Source: Cheiracanthium punctorium (Eukaryota; Arthropoda; Arachnida; Araneae; Cheiracanthiidae). Taken from it: 64,000 bases of DNA. Below are positions 1 to 11,832 of the stretch, in pieces (positions within the stretch are counted from its first letter, which is position 1; every line of letters begins with the position of its first letter). The notes below the pieces were generated by a model. It was not told the DNA's origin. It ran no database searches and saw only the letters and a list, made by a program, of their open reading frames with translations. The stretch lies in NCBI GenBank assembly GCA_038373885.1, contig JAWZYV010012252.1:806001-870000 (forward strand), given 5' to 3'. The translations under genes and the position numbers were made by a program.

Positions 1-3000
1 GATTACGCAAGCTTGAGTATAATTTTAAAAGAAAGTTTTTGAAATTAGTGAAATAGGTCGAAACTTTGTTGCATGCGAAATGTCTTATCCCTAGCAACAC
101 AAGAACGTCTAGAACATTCAGAATAGATCAAGACCTGCATCACAGAATCTCTTTAAAGCTTTAACATTTTTAAAGAAAATATACGTAAAATTCCCAGAAT
201 AAGGTCAAAGATTACATGTATGGAAATCTTAAAAGCATATTTTAGTAAATTTCTCACATGACAGCTAGTCATAAGAGCATAGCTCTTATGACCAGCTTAC
301 TACAGGGCATAAGCGTGTGTCCTACTTCAATTTTCGTCTTCAAAAATCTTCTGCAGGCTCAAATTGGGATATTATGCCATGATCATCTATAGATGTTTCT
401 TATAGGATCTGGCACATTGTTTTGTGGGTTCATTATCTATGTTATCTTATAAGAGCATGTGTAGTTACGAAGTTCCAGCCGCCAAAGGTTAAGCGTTTGC
501 TAAAGAAACTATTAAAATTTTGAACTATCCTTACCTTGTAATGCTCATTCTATTTTTCTCAATCTGCATTATGTTATGGGCAACAATATTTACGATATTA
601 AGTACCTTACGCGTATGAGAGCCACCGAATTGATTTTAATCATTTTCAATACATTTTCCTAAACCTTCTCAAGAATAAAAATTGTTTTGAATAGCGTTAT
701 TGCAGAGAATGTCACTTTCGTGTACATATACTATTCTGTGCTGCACTCTGGTTTTTCTTTGATTTGGTATCACTAAAATTGATGTATGGGGCGTTAATAT
801 TGTCCTTTTCTAATACTGTGGCTATTATAAAAAATAACATGTTACTGAAAGTTTTTTGGTGTTGCTGTTCTTGTTATTATGAATAGTATTAAATTCCATA
901 TAATAAAATATACGTTATCTTCGGTTTAAAAGAAAGTATTTTTTTTATGGGTCAGATATACATAATTATAACTACATGATTTACAAGGAATTGGTGCTTT
1001 TAATACTGACATACAAAGGCATTTTCACGTTAAACTGGTTTACCTTTAACTTACAAAAGCTAAAAAACATAAAATCTTGCTAGCCAGGCTGACTAATTTT
1101 TGCAGATTCGAATTGTAACAGCCAGTTTTATTTAACAGACCCTTTTATATTATCGAACTGTAACACCCCATTTCTTCCGACCGAGGCACCACCCCTTTAC
1201 GCCGATAGCTCTCTTGAAGTTTTGCCTCAACGCAAAAACAACAGCCTTTTATTTATACTATTTTTATTTATTTTGAAAAGGGATTTCTTTTTCTTGTGTC
1301 CAGCACTTTTATTGATTTATGGAACAATATTCACTCACAGATAAATTATTCTAATTGTGTACTCTCCGTTATCCACACCATCAGTCTTAGCTGTGTTTCA
1401 AATATAGTTCAATTGCAAATATATATGCTGCACAGATAAACATTCAAAACTTTAATTTATTTGTACTGATAATTCCAATCTACAATATCTGTGGCACAGA
1501 TTTTCTTGGCATAAAGCCGCGCTTTAGTCAAAATATTGTATGAATTTAATACGAAAATAGATATGATGCCAAAACATTTCTGGTACTTGTGCAGAAAATT
1601 GATATGAATGGTTATCGTCAAAGAAAAGTATATTATCATTATCACTTGGCTAAAAGCAAAGGAAATGACAACCAATAAAGGCGTCCAGCTTGACAACTAA
1701 ACATAAAACAACTTTTTTAACCATCAAAAGATTAAAACAAAAAAGGCTTATTACAGAAAAATTCTAGAAACAATTATGATCTTTTTCCGATCAAAGAAGA
1801 GAGCAAGTAGATATACTATAGATAAGTCATTTTTTGGTACATGTAATACTCTGTGAACTTTTTAAAAAATGATGTCTGACAGAAAACTTGTCTTTATAGA
1901 TTGTAATGTATTCTGGGAGTACAATAGCTTAGGTTTGGTTTTAGATGAGCCCTATTTGCATATTTGGCTTCTTGTGCAAGAAAATTTGACATATTGCCTA
2001 AAAGTGCTTGCTTAATAGCCAATACCCTAATGTTGTGATTAGTAGCTTCAGCTAACACACATATTGCATAGCTGTTGGAGTGTTTAAGGGACTTTTGTTA
2101 AATTATAAATTCTTTAAAGAAGCTTATCGCTTTCCTTATAAAGTAAGTAAATAGATATTAATACATTTTTCTGAGTCTTTTAACAGTTTATTTTTCAATC
2201 ATAGAGATGAATAAATAAAAAAGTTAAGATATGAATTAGAATTAAATCATATTTTAATACATAAGCTTAAAAATTTAGGACAAAATTATAAAAAAACAAA
2301 GAATTAAAATTTCGGAATATTTTCATTAAACTATGTGCAAAAATATTTACTTAATTGATATATTTTATATTGCGATCCTTCAAGAAATGTTAACAAGAGG
2401 AAAAAAAAAACAAAAAGTTAATGTAAAGTTAATGTCAAAACAACTGTAATAATTAGTTTAAGGTATGAAAAATGACTGCATTTGCGCACAAAAATTCCTT
2501 TAAAAATTTCTAAAATATGCGATACTATGTTATGCATGCAGTGATTATATTGATGATACTAGTGTATTAAATATCCTACTAACCTAGTTCGTTTATTACT
2601 TGCGAATATGTAGAATATTTGTAAGAGCTGGATATTTTATAAAAAATCCTGCAAAGGTATTAAGCGATAAATTTACATTTAAAATTCACATATAACTATA
2701 CTTGATCACAAACATTTATTTTGCAAACTATTTTGGAAAAACTGCTGGTTTAAAAGCAGGTTTACAATTAATTTATAATTTGTTTCACTTAAATTAGAAG
2801 GGAACCAATAAAATTATAAGATTGAGCTTTTTCACATCAATATCTTAATCAAACGCTTTAAAGAGAGAGATTTATGTAAGACAAATTTTACTCAATCACT
2901 ATTTAAGTGATTTCTTTTCATTTAAATACTTCTCCGTAATTAAAGCTAAGAATGTTAATACATTATATAAACATTCTCAGTTATGAATTTCTTTTCTAAT

Positions 3001-5254
3001 TCGTTTTAGTGGATTCTTCCTTTTATACACTGTGCTGAATTCCAGAGTAGATTGTATAGCACGTTGTCCAAAAACCTGCTTCTCTTAACTCTTTCAGTCC
3101 AAACAAAATAATTAAGTTATTTATAAAGTGCAAAAATATTACATATTTCTCATAAAAACACATTTTTACCTCTTGTAAATCGGTAGAATACTGAAGAATA
3201 TTTAAGTATTGCAATAAAAAGAAATCTTGATTTGTATGTGTGTTTATTTTACAATTGTGTAACTTAAATTAGTATACGATCAATTGTATACATGATTCTT
3301 TCTTAGCAATAAAAATTTTAAACCTATACTTTAATTGATTCAATTATGATTTCTTTATTTAGAACCGAAATGTCTACCGACATTTAAAAATATTTAAACA
3401 TTACTTCCTAATAAAGTTAGTTTGGTTTGTAAAAATGTAGTTTTTATTTCGTAATCAGTTTTGAAAGAATGGCGGTATATGTTAACTCAATTTATCAGGA
3501 AAATTTTTCCGATAGTTCAGGTTTTTCTGTAAAGACACTTTATAAGAAAACCTTTTTGAAATAGTTTTGTGAATACTAACACATTTACAACGCTAATACA
3601 TTTTATGCAACATTATTTAATTCCCTCTACTGTACGATACATTTCATCGGATCCTTCAAAGTTCAGTAAGCCAACATCATGGGCTAATGAGATCTTCTTA
3701 TTGAAGACTTAATATTGTTGTCTGATACATAATAACATTTAGTACAGAATTGAGTTTATTTCATCTAAGTACAATTATTTTATTTTATTTTTTTTACTTT
3801 ACTTTTGGTAAAAGTGGCTTATTGTGATCTTGACTGATTGATTCTGTTTAAATTTTAAAACTGTCACATATTTATCTTTGTATGTATAAACTACAATTAT
3901 ATATGATAAGGAATTACCTACTATAAGTATTGTAATTGGAATAATACTATGGATGAATCTGTCAAAATTCAGAAGGAAACTGATTTCTGATTTTTCAGAC
4001 TAAATCAGACGAAACTGTATTAGATTAGCAATATAGAATTTGCATGCAATTTCGAATATTCAACTTATGAAGATAGCTAGAATACTTGAAAAATCTTACA
4101 TAAATACCGGTGTTTGAAATATTTCGTATAATATTTCGATAATATATTTAATTTTATCATTAAAATCTATAATTAGTATCCACATAAAAAGCGAATACCC
4201 TTGCTTTTGATTTTAAAATGTTAAAACAAATCTGATAGTGCCTATCACTTGACAAAAGAAAAATTAATATTTTTGCATAATTCCTTTAATGTCCCTTCTT
4301 CTGGCTTTAAAACCTTTATAAATGAACATAATACGAGGATCAACACCTCAAACGTGTAAATAATGAATGTTTTGTTCAGAAATCATAAATGTTCAGAAAT
4401 TACTTCATTGAAAAAATACTCATCATTTTATGACTTCTGTAAAATAAATAAACTTTAATTATTAATTTCAAACATATACTTTTTAATGCATGAAAAGGCT
4501 CATACTTAATACCACGCGTCATATAATGGTATATGCTCTTCGGTAGAATATAAACAAGCAAAATAACTCCGACCATCGATTCTACTTACTAAATAAATTA
4601 AATTGACTTTTAACTCGTTTTGACTCCTCCCTACACTTAGGTTGTATTCACAAATTCTTGAACTGTCATCCAACTTTCCGACTCCTTAAAGCGCCTTACA
4701 AGACTTTTAAATATCTTTAAAGCTCACAATCATTAAGATAAATTTGATCCGATATTAGTTTCAAAGAGCTCTTTAATAAATTATTATTTTCGTGCTCTTG
4801 TCATATGGGCATTAGTCACACATATTTGTGAATGAAAAATCGTCTTTACTTGAAACTTTATTTCAGGCCTGCTCGTTGATCATAGTTTATGCGGTGATCT
4901 TTCGTGATTATCTCTGATATCAGTTTCTTCATTATCGCTACATATTTATAACTTTAGCTCTCTGCGGTAAATAAAAAACTATTTATTGTAATCATGCAAA
5001 AGTCTAAATTGGATGAATATTACCACTTTATCATTATTATGTATTTATTTCATTGTAATGCGATATGTTTTTAATTCAATTCATCACTTTTTGCTGAACT
5101 GCTGAGATTTTGTAACTATCTGGGTGAGTTAAACAGAACCCTCGGATTACTTTCTTTTGATATTAGAAAAAAAATGACTACAAAAATAACTCATTTTTCT
5201 AATTAATCTACTTTAACTTGTATATAATTTACCGGCATATTAAAAGGTGTTTTT
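1..5254. other. AT-rich non-coding flank, no gene seen
   Basis: No reading frame here looks coding: the short open frames have the composition of AT-rich noise and no recognisable motif. The 5' variable exon and promoter of the KChIP gene could lie in this stretch or further left, because KChIP first exons are short and poorly conserved. I found no convincing ATG-to-donor exon. No repeat was recognised. Confidence 0.5.
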
Positions 5255-5600
5255 CGCTGCTCAGATGCGGGGGGAGGGTGAAATAACGTCCACTTAGTAT
5301 TTATTTGGCCTTCGTTCATTATACAGATATGTTCTATGTACCATTCATTTAAAAAATAACGTTTACTTTAATCTCATATTTGCATAAGGGACCGTTTTTA
5401 TATTCTACATCATTTTTTAAATAGCAACACCCTATTTTGACTTTACCAGGCGGAAGAAAACTTTCAAACTACCCTAAACGTTAGTTTTCAAAATTTTTCT
5501 ACAATTGTTTCCGGAGATATTGAGAATTTTTATCACGCGATTTTAAGGAGTTATCTACAAATTGAGAACTATATATAAAGGTTCCGAACATTTCGCCTAT
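5255..5600 (-). repeat. Dispersed repeat R1, copy a
   Basis: Read on the minus strand, this segment matches 35.5-35.9 kb. Shared landmarks are a stretch around AAAGTCAAAAT, a later 'CCCTTATGCAAAT' block, and a terminal part with 'GAACGAAGGCCAAA' followed by a G/C-rich end. It has no coding potential. Other copies are at 9425-9625 (+), 34060-34170 (-) and 35505-35885 (+). The family is not one I can name. Confidence 0.55.
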
Positions 5601-6294
5601 TAACAAGTTAGGTCTCGGAAATAAAAATACGTATTATTTAAAAAGGAAAAAAAAATATAGTTTTAAATTTTGTACTGAGAATGTAAAAAATAATGTCATT
5701 TATATTTCCGTCTAATTTCAAATCGGCAATTTAAAATTTACAAAATGATTAAAACAGAGAATCATAAACTATTTTATAGTAAAAAACTCCCTTTTACTGA
5801 TAACTTTTCAGAAAATTTTTATTTTTTGAGAAAGTTAATGTTTAAAATGCCAATTTTGATTATTTGCAATAGTTGTTAATTAAATCGATAACCGAAAATA
5901 TCAGTTTGAAACTACAGCTTCAGTTTAATTTAAAGGAACAGGATATATTACATAGGATTAATTACGAACTTTTATATTTTAATTTACGGTTTTCTAATCA
6001 ATAGTTCTTAGACTTGCCGTGTAATATTTGTATTAAAACTGATAAAGCAAGATTGAACTGTGCTAATAAACCATTGAATTATTTTATTTCACCTATACAT
6101 CGTGGTTTTTCATCCAAATAAAGCTTGCTTAATTCTGAGATTATTGATCTTTAAGTAATAAGAGCGTGATATTTCGTTAAATGTACTTACTTCTCGGTTA
6201 ACTTTATTACTCTCTCTCGCGTAAAAATCTCTCACATGCAAACTAACACTTCTAAATTATTTTGAAATCGTTATGGAGTACTTGGAAGGTTTTC

Positions 6295-8633
6295 TTAAAC
6301 CTTCCTACCCTGTTGAAAAAAAGTTACGTTTTATTTGGATGGGTCTAATCGACCCAGTTCGTATAGATTTACTCAAGTCTTTTACAATTGTTCCCGTTTG
6401 GCTCATTTTGGATGCTATTATTAGTTAATGATTAAGTATGTATATTTTACCTCATTTATACCTCCTTTTTACTATTTCTCCCCCCCCCTTAGTTCTACCG
6501 ATTCCTTGATTGCGTATGCAGCTTGTTAAAATATTTAAACGCACGAAATAATTACTTACTATTTTACTTATTTCTACACATTTTACTTACATATTAAATA
6601 TTATTGCACATTACATATTATTTTACGTATTAATACAATATTTATAATAAGTATTTGCATGCTCTTGACAAAGAAATGACCGATAAAATCCCCATCTTGT
6701 CTGAGTTTTTCTATCTTTCTTAGGGCCGCATTCTTTGCACCTTCCTCGTTTAGATGTTTCCAAATTATCTGCATCTTCTTTTACAGCTAGTAACTTCTTG
6801 TTTATAGCTACCGACACATTCGTTTTTTCCCGGCGATTTCTTTGAGAGTCTGTCAGTTGTTTTCCGAGTTCTTTCAGAAAAAGCCGTCTTTTGAAAAGTT
6901 TGCGTTCATTATACGACGGATTTATGTGCATGAAAACAACAAAAGCCTTAATTGCAGCTAGATCAATCATATTATAAAACAAACAAACGTCTACCTCCTT
7001 GTTCCTCTCTTACATGTATAGGTGGAAGCTAGTTTATCTGTTGTGTCCACTCCACCTTTAGTTTCATTATAAGATTATATCTGGTTTCTTTTCATTTTTC
7101 TGTGACACTTTTGCGTCCTGATGCATAGTGAAAAGAAGAATCACCGACTTATTTCTTTTTGGAACATACGATACCGATTTGGAACATACGAGTCTTATCC
7201 TGTTCAAATCCGAACACTGAGGAGAATACAGCCCTATCAGGTGATGCTTGAAATTCAGGAGGAATAAACGGTTTATTTTTTCTGAGAGTCCCAACAAGTG
7301 TTAGTTTTCTCTTTAACAATTCTTTTGCGGGGATATAATCGGTGAAAAACTTATCCACCGTTATGTTCCGAGCAGTGCACTCAACTGCCTTTACCAGGCG
7401 CAAAACAACATTTCTTCCTTGGTTTATATCACGCTCACCTTGAAGAGGCTTTCCAGTATACGCGTCAGCGTTGTACACGTATGTTGTTTTTACATCCGAC
7501 ATCAACCATAATTTACTTCCATACTTCCATCTTGGCTTTGTTGGTAAATATTGCCTGAATGGGCACTTACCTCGAAATGGCACGAGCTGTTCATCTATCG
7601 TCAAACATTCGTAAGGCACAAACATCTTCGGAAATTGTGCAACAAACATCTCAAATAATGATCTTATTGGTGCTAATTTATCCAGGCGTCGACGACTTGT
7701 TCTGCTTTCTTTGTTGTCAAACCTAACCTGTTGTCTTCGCTTCACAACTCTTTGGGAGATTCTCCTGCTGATTTATAAGCACCAGCAAGTTTCACGGCTG
7801 TTATTGATTGCTCGGTTGCTCGCTGAATTCCATAACGCGTAGGACCAGGACTCAATTACATAATGTTGTGTTGTCTATACAGCAAAAACATAATAAATAA
7901 ATAATAATAATAACAATTGTTAGGAATATCAGCATTTTTTAATAAACAATACATTTTCTAAAAATAAAATAAAAAATAACCATAAATTGAAATTAGATTA
8001 CCTACCGATCTTTGCATGAAGTAGGAGCGACTTTACACCATTCAGTTTTGTTTCTACTAACAAATGTAGACGCTGGCTGAATGCTTTCTTCAATATCTGG
8101 CGTATCTATCTCTTCATCAGAAATATATTCATTCGATATGTGATCAAATTCATCTGTTTCAACACATTCATCTTCACCTATATCAAATAGATCTGAAAGC
8201 TCTTGAACAGAAAGCTTTTGCAAGAGTTTTCTGATCTCTTCTTCAGAAAGTTTACGTTTGCGATTTGCCATGTTATTGAACTAAAAAAGAAATGGCTAAG
8301 CATACCAGGCAGACAATAGATCATATTTATCCTTCAATATATTGCCATCATCTATCGACCACACAATAAAATAATGTCTATTCAAAATATGAGTGGGTTT
8401 TCCAAGTATTTCTACGCATAATGATGACGTGTCGATTCGACCCAGACAGGTAAAATGTCACTTTTTTTTCAGGGTGATTAAAGAAAATTTTTACGACTCT
8501 GCAAAATTCACATATTAAACGAGTGCACATTTTTGAGGAATACATGAAGTTTGAAAGATCTAAATTAAAACCTGTGGAAGATATCGAAAGATCAATTTTA
8601 GACCAATCGACCCAGACAGGGGAGAAAGGTTAA
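6295..8633 (-). mobile_element. piggyBac-family DNA transposon, decayed
   Basis: The element occupies about 6299-8629 and is flanked on both sides by TTAA (6295-6298 and 8630-8633), the target duplication of the piggyBac superfamily. Its ends resemble each other in inverted orientation: CCTTCCTACCCTGT on the left, and CCTTTCTCCCCTGT on the right read inward. A sub-terminal motif, CGACCCAGACAGG, occurs twice near the right end (8438 and 8608), and a related TGGGTC..GACCCA dyad lies near the left end (6340-6356). The interior holds a broken transposase gene on the minus strand. Length (2.3 kb), TTAA and transposase domains all agree, so the family call is firm. The copy is not autonomous. Confidence 0.88.
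6623..8271 (-). pseudogene. piggyBac (PGBD-like) transposase, frameshifted
   Basis: Four pieces of a piggyBac-type DDE transposase lie in order. 8271-8002 gives an acidic N-terminal segment starting MANRKRKLSEEEI. 7745-7149 gives the catalytic core, with TIDEQLVPFRGKCPFRQY (first catalytic Asp) and ITVDKFFTDY (second). About 7200-7040 carries VSYVPKRNKSVILL and then, after a small frameshift, GGVDTTDK (third catalytic region). 6982-6623 gives NMIDLAAIKAFVVF and a Cys/His-rich end (RCKECG...CQEH). The breaks are visible: a 20-bp tandem duplication at 7158-7191 shifts the frame, another shift falls near 7065, and a third near 6990-7010. The stretch 7746-8001 has no clear continuation and may be an intron or decayed. 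All catalytic aspartates can still be located, but the gene cannot make one protein. Confidence 0.87.
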
Positions 8634-9424
8634 GCAAGTGAAACGTTGCCAGAAAACTAACATACCCAAGAGTGAGTGGCTTTCACTGCTCACCTGACCA
8701 ACACAACGATTAAAGTTACTTAGCAATAGCTGAAGTTCAAGAACGATTTCACGTAAAACAAGGAAATAAACATAGGATAATTTTCATGTAATAAACATTG
8801 AAGAATGAACTTTTGACTATTATTTTCTTAAAAAGGTTTTACATCTGCTAAACGAAATTAACATGATTAAAGCATCATCAAACTTTTAAAAATGTGTAAT
8901 TTGTTTGCTTGCAAATTCGCTATTATATTACCTATAACATTTTTTTTTTTTTGTACAAAGTAAATCTAATTTACATCACATCCATAAATGTGTATTTTAA
9001 AGGTAACTTTCAAAATATTCTCACATTGTAAATTGATACAATTCAACTTAACTTGTACAAAGGACATTTTAATTGATATAAAATGAACTACTAAACGTAA
9101 AATTTGAAATTTTGAGCTCCCAATGTAAAATTATTTGTTACAACTATTTCCGTCGAAATTTGGCTACGTCACTATTCATATTTCTTCTGAATATAAATAA
9201 AATGATTCAACACTCATATTAATATTTTATTAAAAATTATATTAAAAGTAAATTATGTATGGGCGTTCAGTTCTAATAGTACGAATAAAAGTTCGCATCT
9301 TAAAATTAAATGATGTGTGAATCATACACATAAAGTATCTAAAATATTTAAATATACGTTCAGATGGATTGAAATCCGGCATCCGGGGTTAAAATGAGCT
9401 AAGTTTTCGAAATATGAAGTGAAA
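8634..9424. other. Non-coding AT-rich gap
   Basis: This stretch between the piggyBac right end and repeat R1 copy b holds a poly-T run near 8940-8953 and otherwise nothing I can recognise on either strand. Confidence 0.5.
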
Positions 9425-9625
9425 TCTATGCGATGCTATTGGAAAAAATAAAGCTGGTGAGCACTAAATTTGAAGATGTCCCCTAATGCAAATTTTATGA
9501 ATAGCAAATTAAAGTGTACTTCAATCGTAAACGATTGGTGTATGTAACTTTTCTGTACGGCAAACGGCGGCTGAATAAAGGCCAAGTGGGCATTTTTTCC
9601 GCAGCAGTGCGACCACAAGTATAAA
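9425..9625 (+). repeat. Dispersed repeat R1, copy b
   Basis: Similar to 35690-35880 over its length, including 'AAACGATTGGT.TATGTA', a 'CTGTACGRCRAACG' block, 'GTGGGC' and a terminal TTTTTTCCGC. No coding potential. It lies just left of the hAT MITE at 9816. Confidence 0.55.
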
Positions 9626-9815
9626 AATCGCTTTGTAAGTCGTTAACGTAATGCCCTTGAACTTTTCAATAATTATGATTTCCAATTTCTTATTTTTAAA
9701 TCATTGGGGGTGATTTCCATACTTGGAATTTTCGGGCAGGGAAAGCTACCCGGCGCTGTTTCCTGCACATTACGGCTGTAATTTTCACCTGCGAATTCAG
9801 AAGAATTGTATATAG

Positions 9816-10301
9816 CAGGGGTTCCCAAACTTTTTTCCCCGCGGCACCCTTGTCAGGCTAAAAGCATTTCGCGGCACCCTTGTCAGGCTAAAAACATTTC
9901 GCGGCACCCTTTTCAGGCTAAAAACTTTCGCCGCAGATTTCGTTTACAGCAATATGAAGATGAAGGTTAGAACGAAGCAGTTTGGATGCATTTTACGTTA
10001 TTTTTTGTTTATACGGCTAACTATCAAGAAAGTACTCTCTTGGGAAAGGGATATAGAATTTTTACAATACCCCCCTTTCAGGGAGTTCCTAAAAAAGAGA
10101 GGCTACAGGACAGTCTTGAACTTGACTGAATCATTTTTGTTTGAGCCCACTTAGCTTCGTTCACTTTCTTGGGGATACCGGTTCAGAGGAAATTATTTTA
10201 TTATACTCCACCAAAACACTTTTCTTGATTATCTCCACGGCACCCCTGACATACGCTCGTGGCACCCTAGGGTGCCGCGGCACCCAGTTTGGGAACCTCT
10301 G
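9816..10301 (+). mobile_element. hAT-type MITE, copy 1, with perfect 8-bp TSD
   Basis: The 486-bp element begins CAGGGGTTCCCAAACT and ends with its near-perfect inverted complement AGTTTGGGAACCTCTG. The 8-bp duplication GTATATAG flanks it on both sides (9808-9815 and 10302-10309). Eight-base duplications and CAG-type ends of this kind are the hAT superfamily signature. The same element is present in the opposite orientation at 18556-18997. The interior contains GC-rich 'GCGGCACCCT' blocks near both ends and no recognisable transposase; open frames inside are shared by the two copies but do not resemble a known protein. Confidence 0.92.
9841..9930 (+). repeat. 30-bp tandem repeat inside hAT MITE copy 1
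   Basis: Three consecutive units begin GCGGCACCCTTGTCAGGC and end AAAxxxTTC, with a few substitutions between them. MITE copy 2 has only one unit at the matching place, so this copy has expanded, or copy 2 has contracted. Confidence 0.9.
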
Positions 10302-10739
10302 GTATATAGAGCTTATCGTTTCCTCATTTTTAATAGCATTTTACTGTGGGAGGGGGGGTACTTTTGAAATAGTTTTTACTTTGTTTAAACTAAAAGTGCT
10401 GATTGAAAACTTTTCTTAATTTTTCTTTGTAGTAGATCTCATTTCAATGAAACAAAGGTAATTAGAAGTTAAAATAATAAATTTTATGCGTTTGGCCTTA
10501 TTTCAAACATTAATAAACTTAAATACGTTTTCATAATCTGAGCCAGATTTTTATGGTTTTCGCATATTGTCTTTTCGTGTGCAAAGTATGTAATACTTAT
10601 CCTTTTTTCTGCTACACCGATGTCCGAAACGAAGGTTATAAACACATAAAATGAAGTTTTTCTACAAAAAATAAAGGAATTTGGTCTAAATATCTCATAC
10701 CGTGAGGCAGGCGTAAATACACGCTTCACATCGAGTTCT

Positions 10740-10905
10740 TGTACTGTTAATGAGGCTTTTGATCAACGATTGTAGCTGTAATCCTTAATCTTCCAAAAGC
10801 CCGAGATTTTAACTCCTGGTAGAGTTCTTGTAGGGGGTTGTCGACGTGCGATAGCGTTTCTTAGAGCGTTCCACAAGTGCTCTATGAGACTGAGGTCTTA
10901 AGACC
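10740..10905 (-). pseudogene. Tc1-like transposase C-terminal relic
   Basis: Read on the minus strand from about 10897, the translation is DLSLIEHLWNALRNAIARRQ followed by PPTRTLPGVK. This matches the C-terminal 'NPIEHLWDELKR.IR.R..P..T' region of Tc1-type DDE transposases, just after the third catalytic residue. The frame is lost within about 20 codons and a stop follows. No matching ends were identified, so only a fragment of the element can be claimed. Confidence 0.7.
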
Positions 10906-11345
10906 TAGCTGGCCGCAATAGAAGGTGAATACTCTATTTGAGCTGAGCAAAGTGAGCGAAGCTCTTACACTACACTCAGGCATTTCAATGTAAAGCTTCT
11001 CCTCTAGAACCGCTTGACTGATTTAGTTCGAATTTGGGGCATGGTTATAGGTACCAATGGTGGCAAGGTATAAATTTGAAATCAAACCAATCGGGTTGAC
11101 CGCGGAGGAATAATTACCGAAAGTCCTGCAGCATTAACTTTCAATGGAGATATTAGAGCAATTATTCTACTTCTCAATTACTCGCTCCGCGCGCTCATTG
11201 AATCTATGACATTGGTCAAGGTCACGGTGATGATCACTTAAAAAAAGAAAATCCGAAATCGGACATACCATCGAGGAATAATCACCGAAAAAAATTCTAC
11301 TTGAGGTAGAGGTAACTGCTCGAAATTCGCTCAGCTCAACATTGC
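10906..11345. repeat. Probable non-autonomous element with inverted GAGCTGAGC ends
   Basis: The segment is bounded by TTGAGCTGAGCAAA (about 10938) and its inverted counterpart TTCGCTCAGCTCAA (about 11326). It is less AT-rich than its surroundings and contains two similar internal blocks, GAGGAATAATTACCGAAA and GAGGAATAATCACCGAAA, about 170 bp apart. No coding potential. The family is unknown to me. It directly abuts the Tc1 relic, so the two may belong together. Confidence 0.45.
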
Positions 11346-11369
11346 CTGCCCGATACGTGAACCTAGTCT

Positions 11370-11490
11370 TTCAGATAATATTAACTTTCCGGCTTTAATT
11401 TTGGACACCAGTATATATTACGCCTTCTTTCAGATGATTATCAACTTTGCGGCTTTAATTTTGGACACCAGTGTATATTACGCCTTTTTT
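11370..11490 (+). repeat. Two-copy tandem duplication, ~60-bp unit
   Basis: AACTTTCCGGCTTTAATT at 11383 recurs as AACTTTGCGGCTTTAATT at 11443, and the following TTGGACACCAGTRTATATTACGCC is also duplicated at the same 60-bp spacing. It lies about 220 bp upstream of the first visible KChIP exon. Confidence 0.85.
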
Positions 11491-11707
11491 CTCTTCAGAA
11501 GTAGTTCTAGCTACTAAGTAAACGAATGTCGAATAAATAAAACAACACATGGTTTTTAAAATATTAGCAACATATCACTGTTGATGCGACGATTATTAAT
11601 ATTACTAGTTGCTGCTAGAAAAGTGGCATTTATATCTCATTCACCTACATATTTTTTAAAACTAGTCAAGTTACAGATTTAGAATATTCGTTTTTGTTTC
11701 TTTCCAG

Positions 11708-11832
11708 ACAGCGAATTCGACGAGATGGATGGACCTCAGGCGAGGTTCAAGCCAGAAGCCCTCGACACACTTTGCCAGCTTACAAAATTTAACAAGCGTG
11801 AGCTCCAGCTTATGTATCGAGGTTTTAAACAG
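11708..11832 (+). CDS. KChIP exon (first visible): core start, to YRGFKQ
   Basis: The acceptor TTTCTTTCCAG ends at 11707. The exon starts with two bases that complete a codon from an upstream exon, then reads SEFDEMDGPQARFKPEALDT and on to ELQLMYRGFKQ. The internal ATG at 11725 is not the likely start, because the frame is open to the acceptor and the family has residues upstream. The 3' end is set by the next exon's phase 0 and by the family's 'YRGFK.ECPSG' junction. That puts the splice at CAG|GCCAGT, a GC donor. The only phase-0 GT alternative is CAT|GTTAAG at 11857, which would insert eight residues at a normally invariant place. Confidence 0.9.

Noticed and set aside
7746..8001. Continuation of the piggyBac transposase (…RATEQSITAVKLAGAYKSAG)
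   Set aside because: A minus frame of about 30 codons is open here but does not match the piggyBac domain expected between the two pieces. It could be an intron or degenerate sequence, so it was not added to the gene model.
9954..10419. Open frames inside the hAT MITE as a protein gene
   Set aside because: Similar but frameshifted frames occur in the other copy at 18.7-18.9 kb. They do not resemble hAT transposase and derive from the MITE sequence.
11725..11727. ATG as the KChIP translation start
   Set aside because: The frame is open upstream to a good acceptor (TTTCTTTCCAG), with acidic residues as in family members. The variable first exon is expected upstream.
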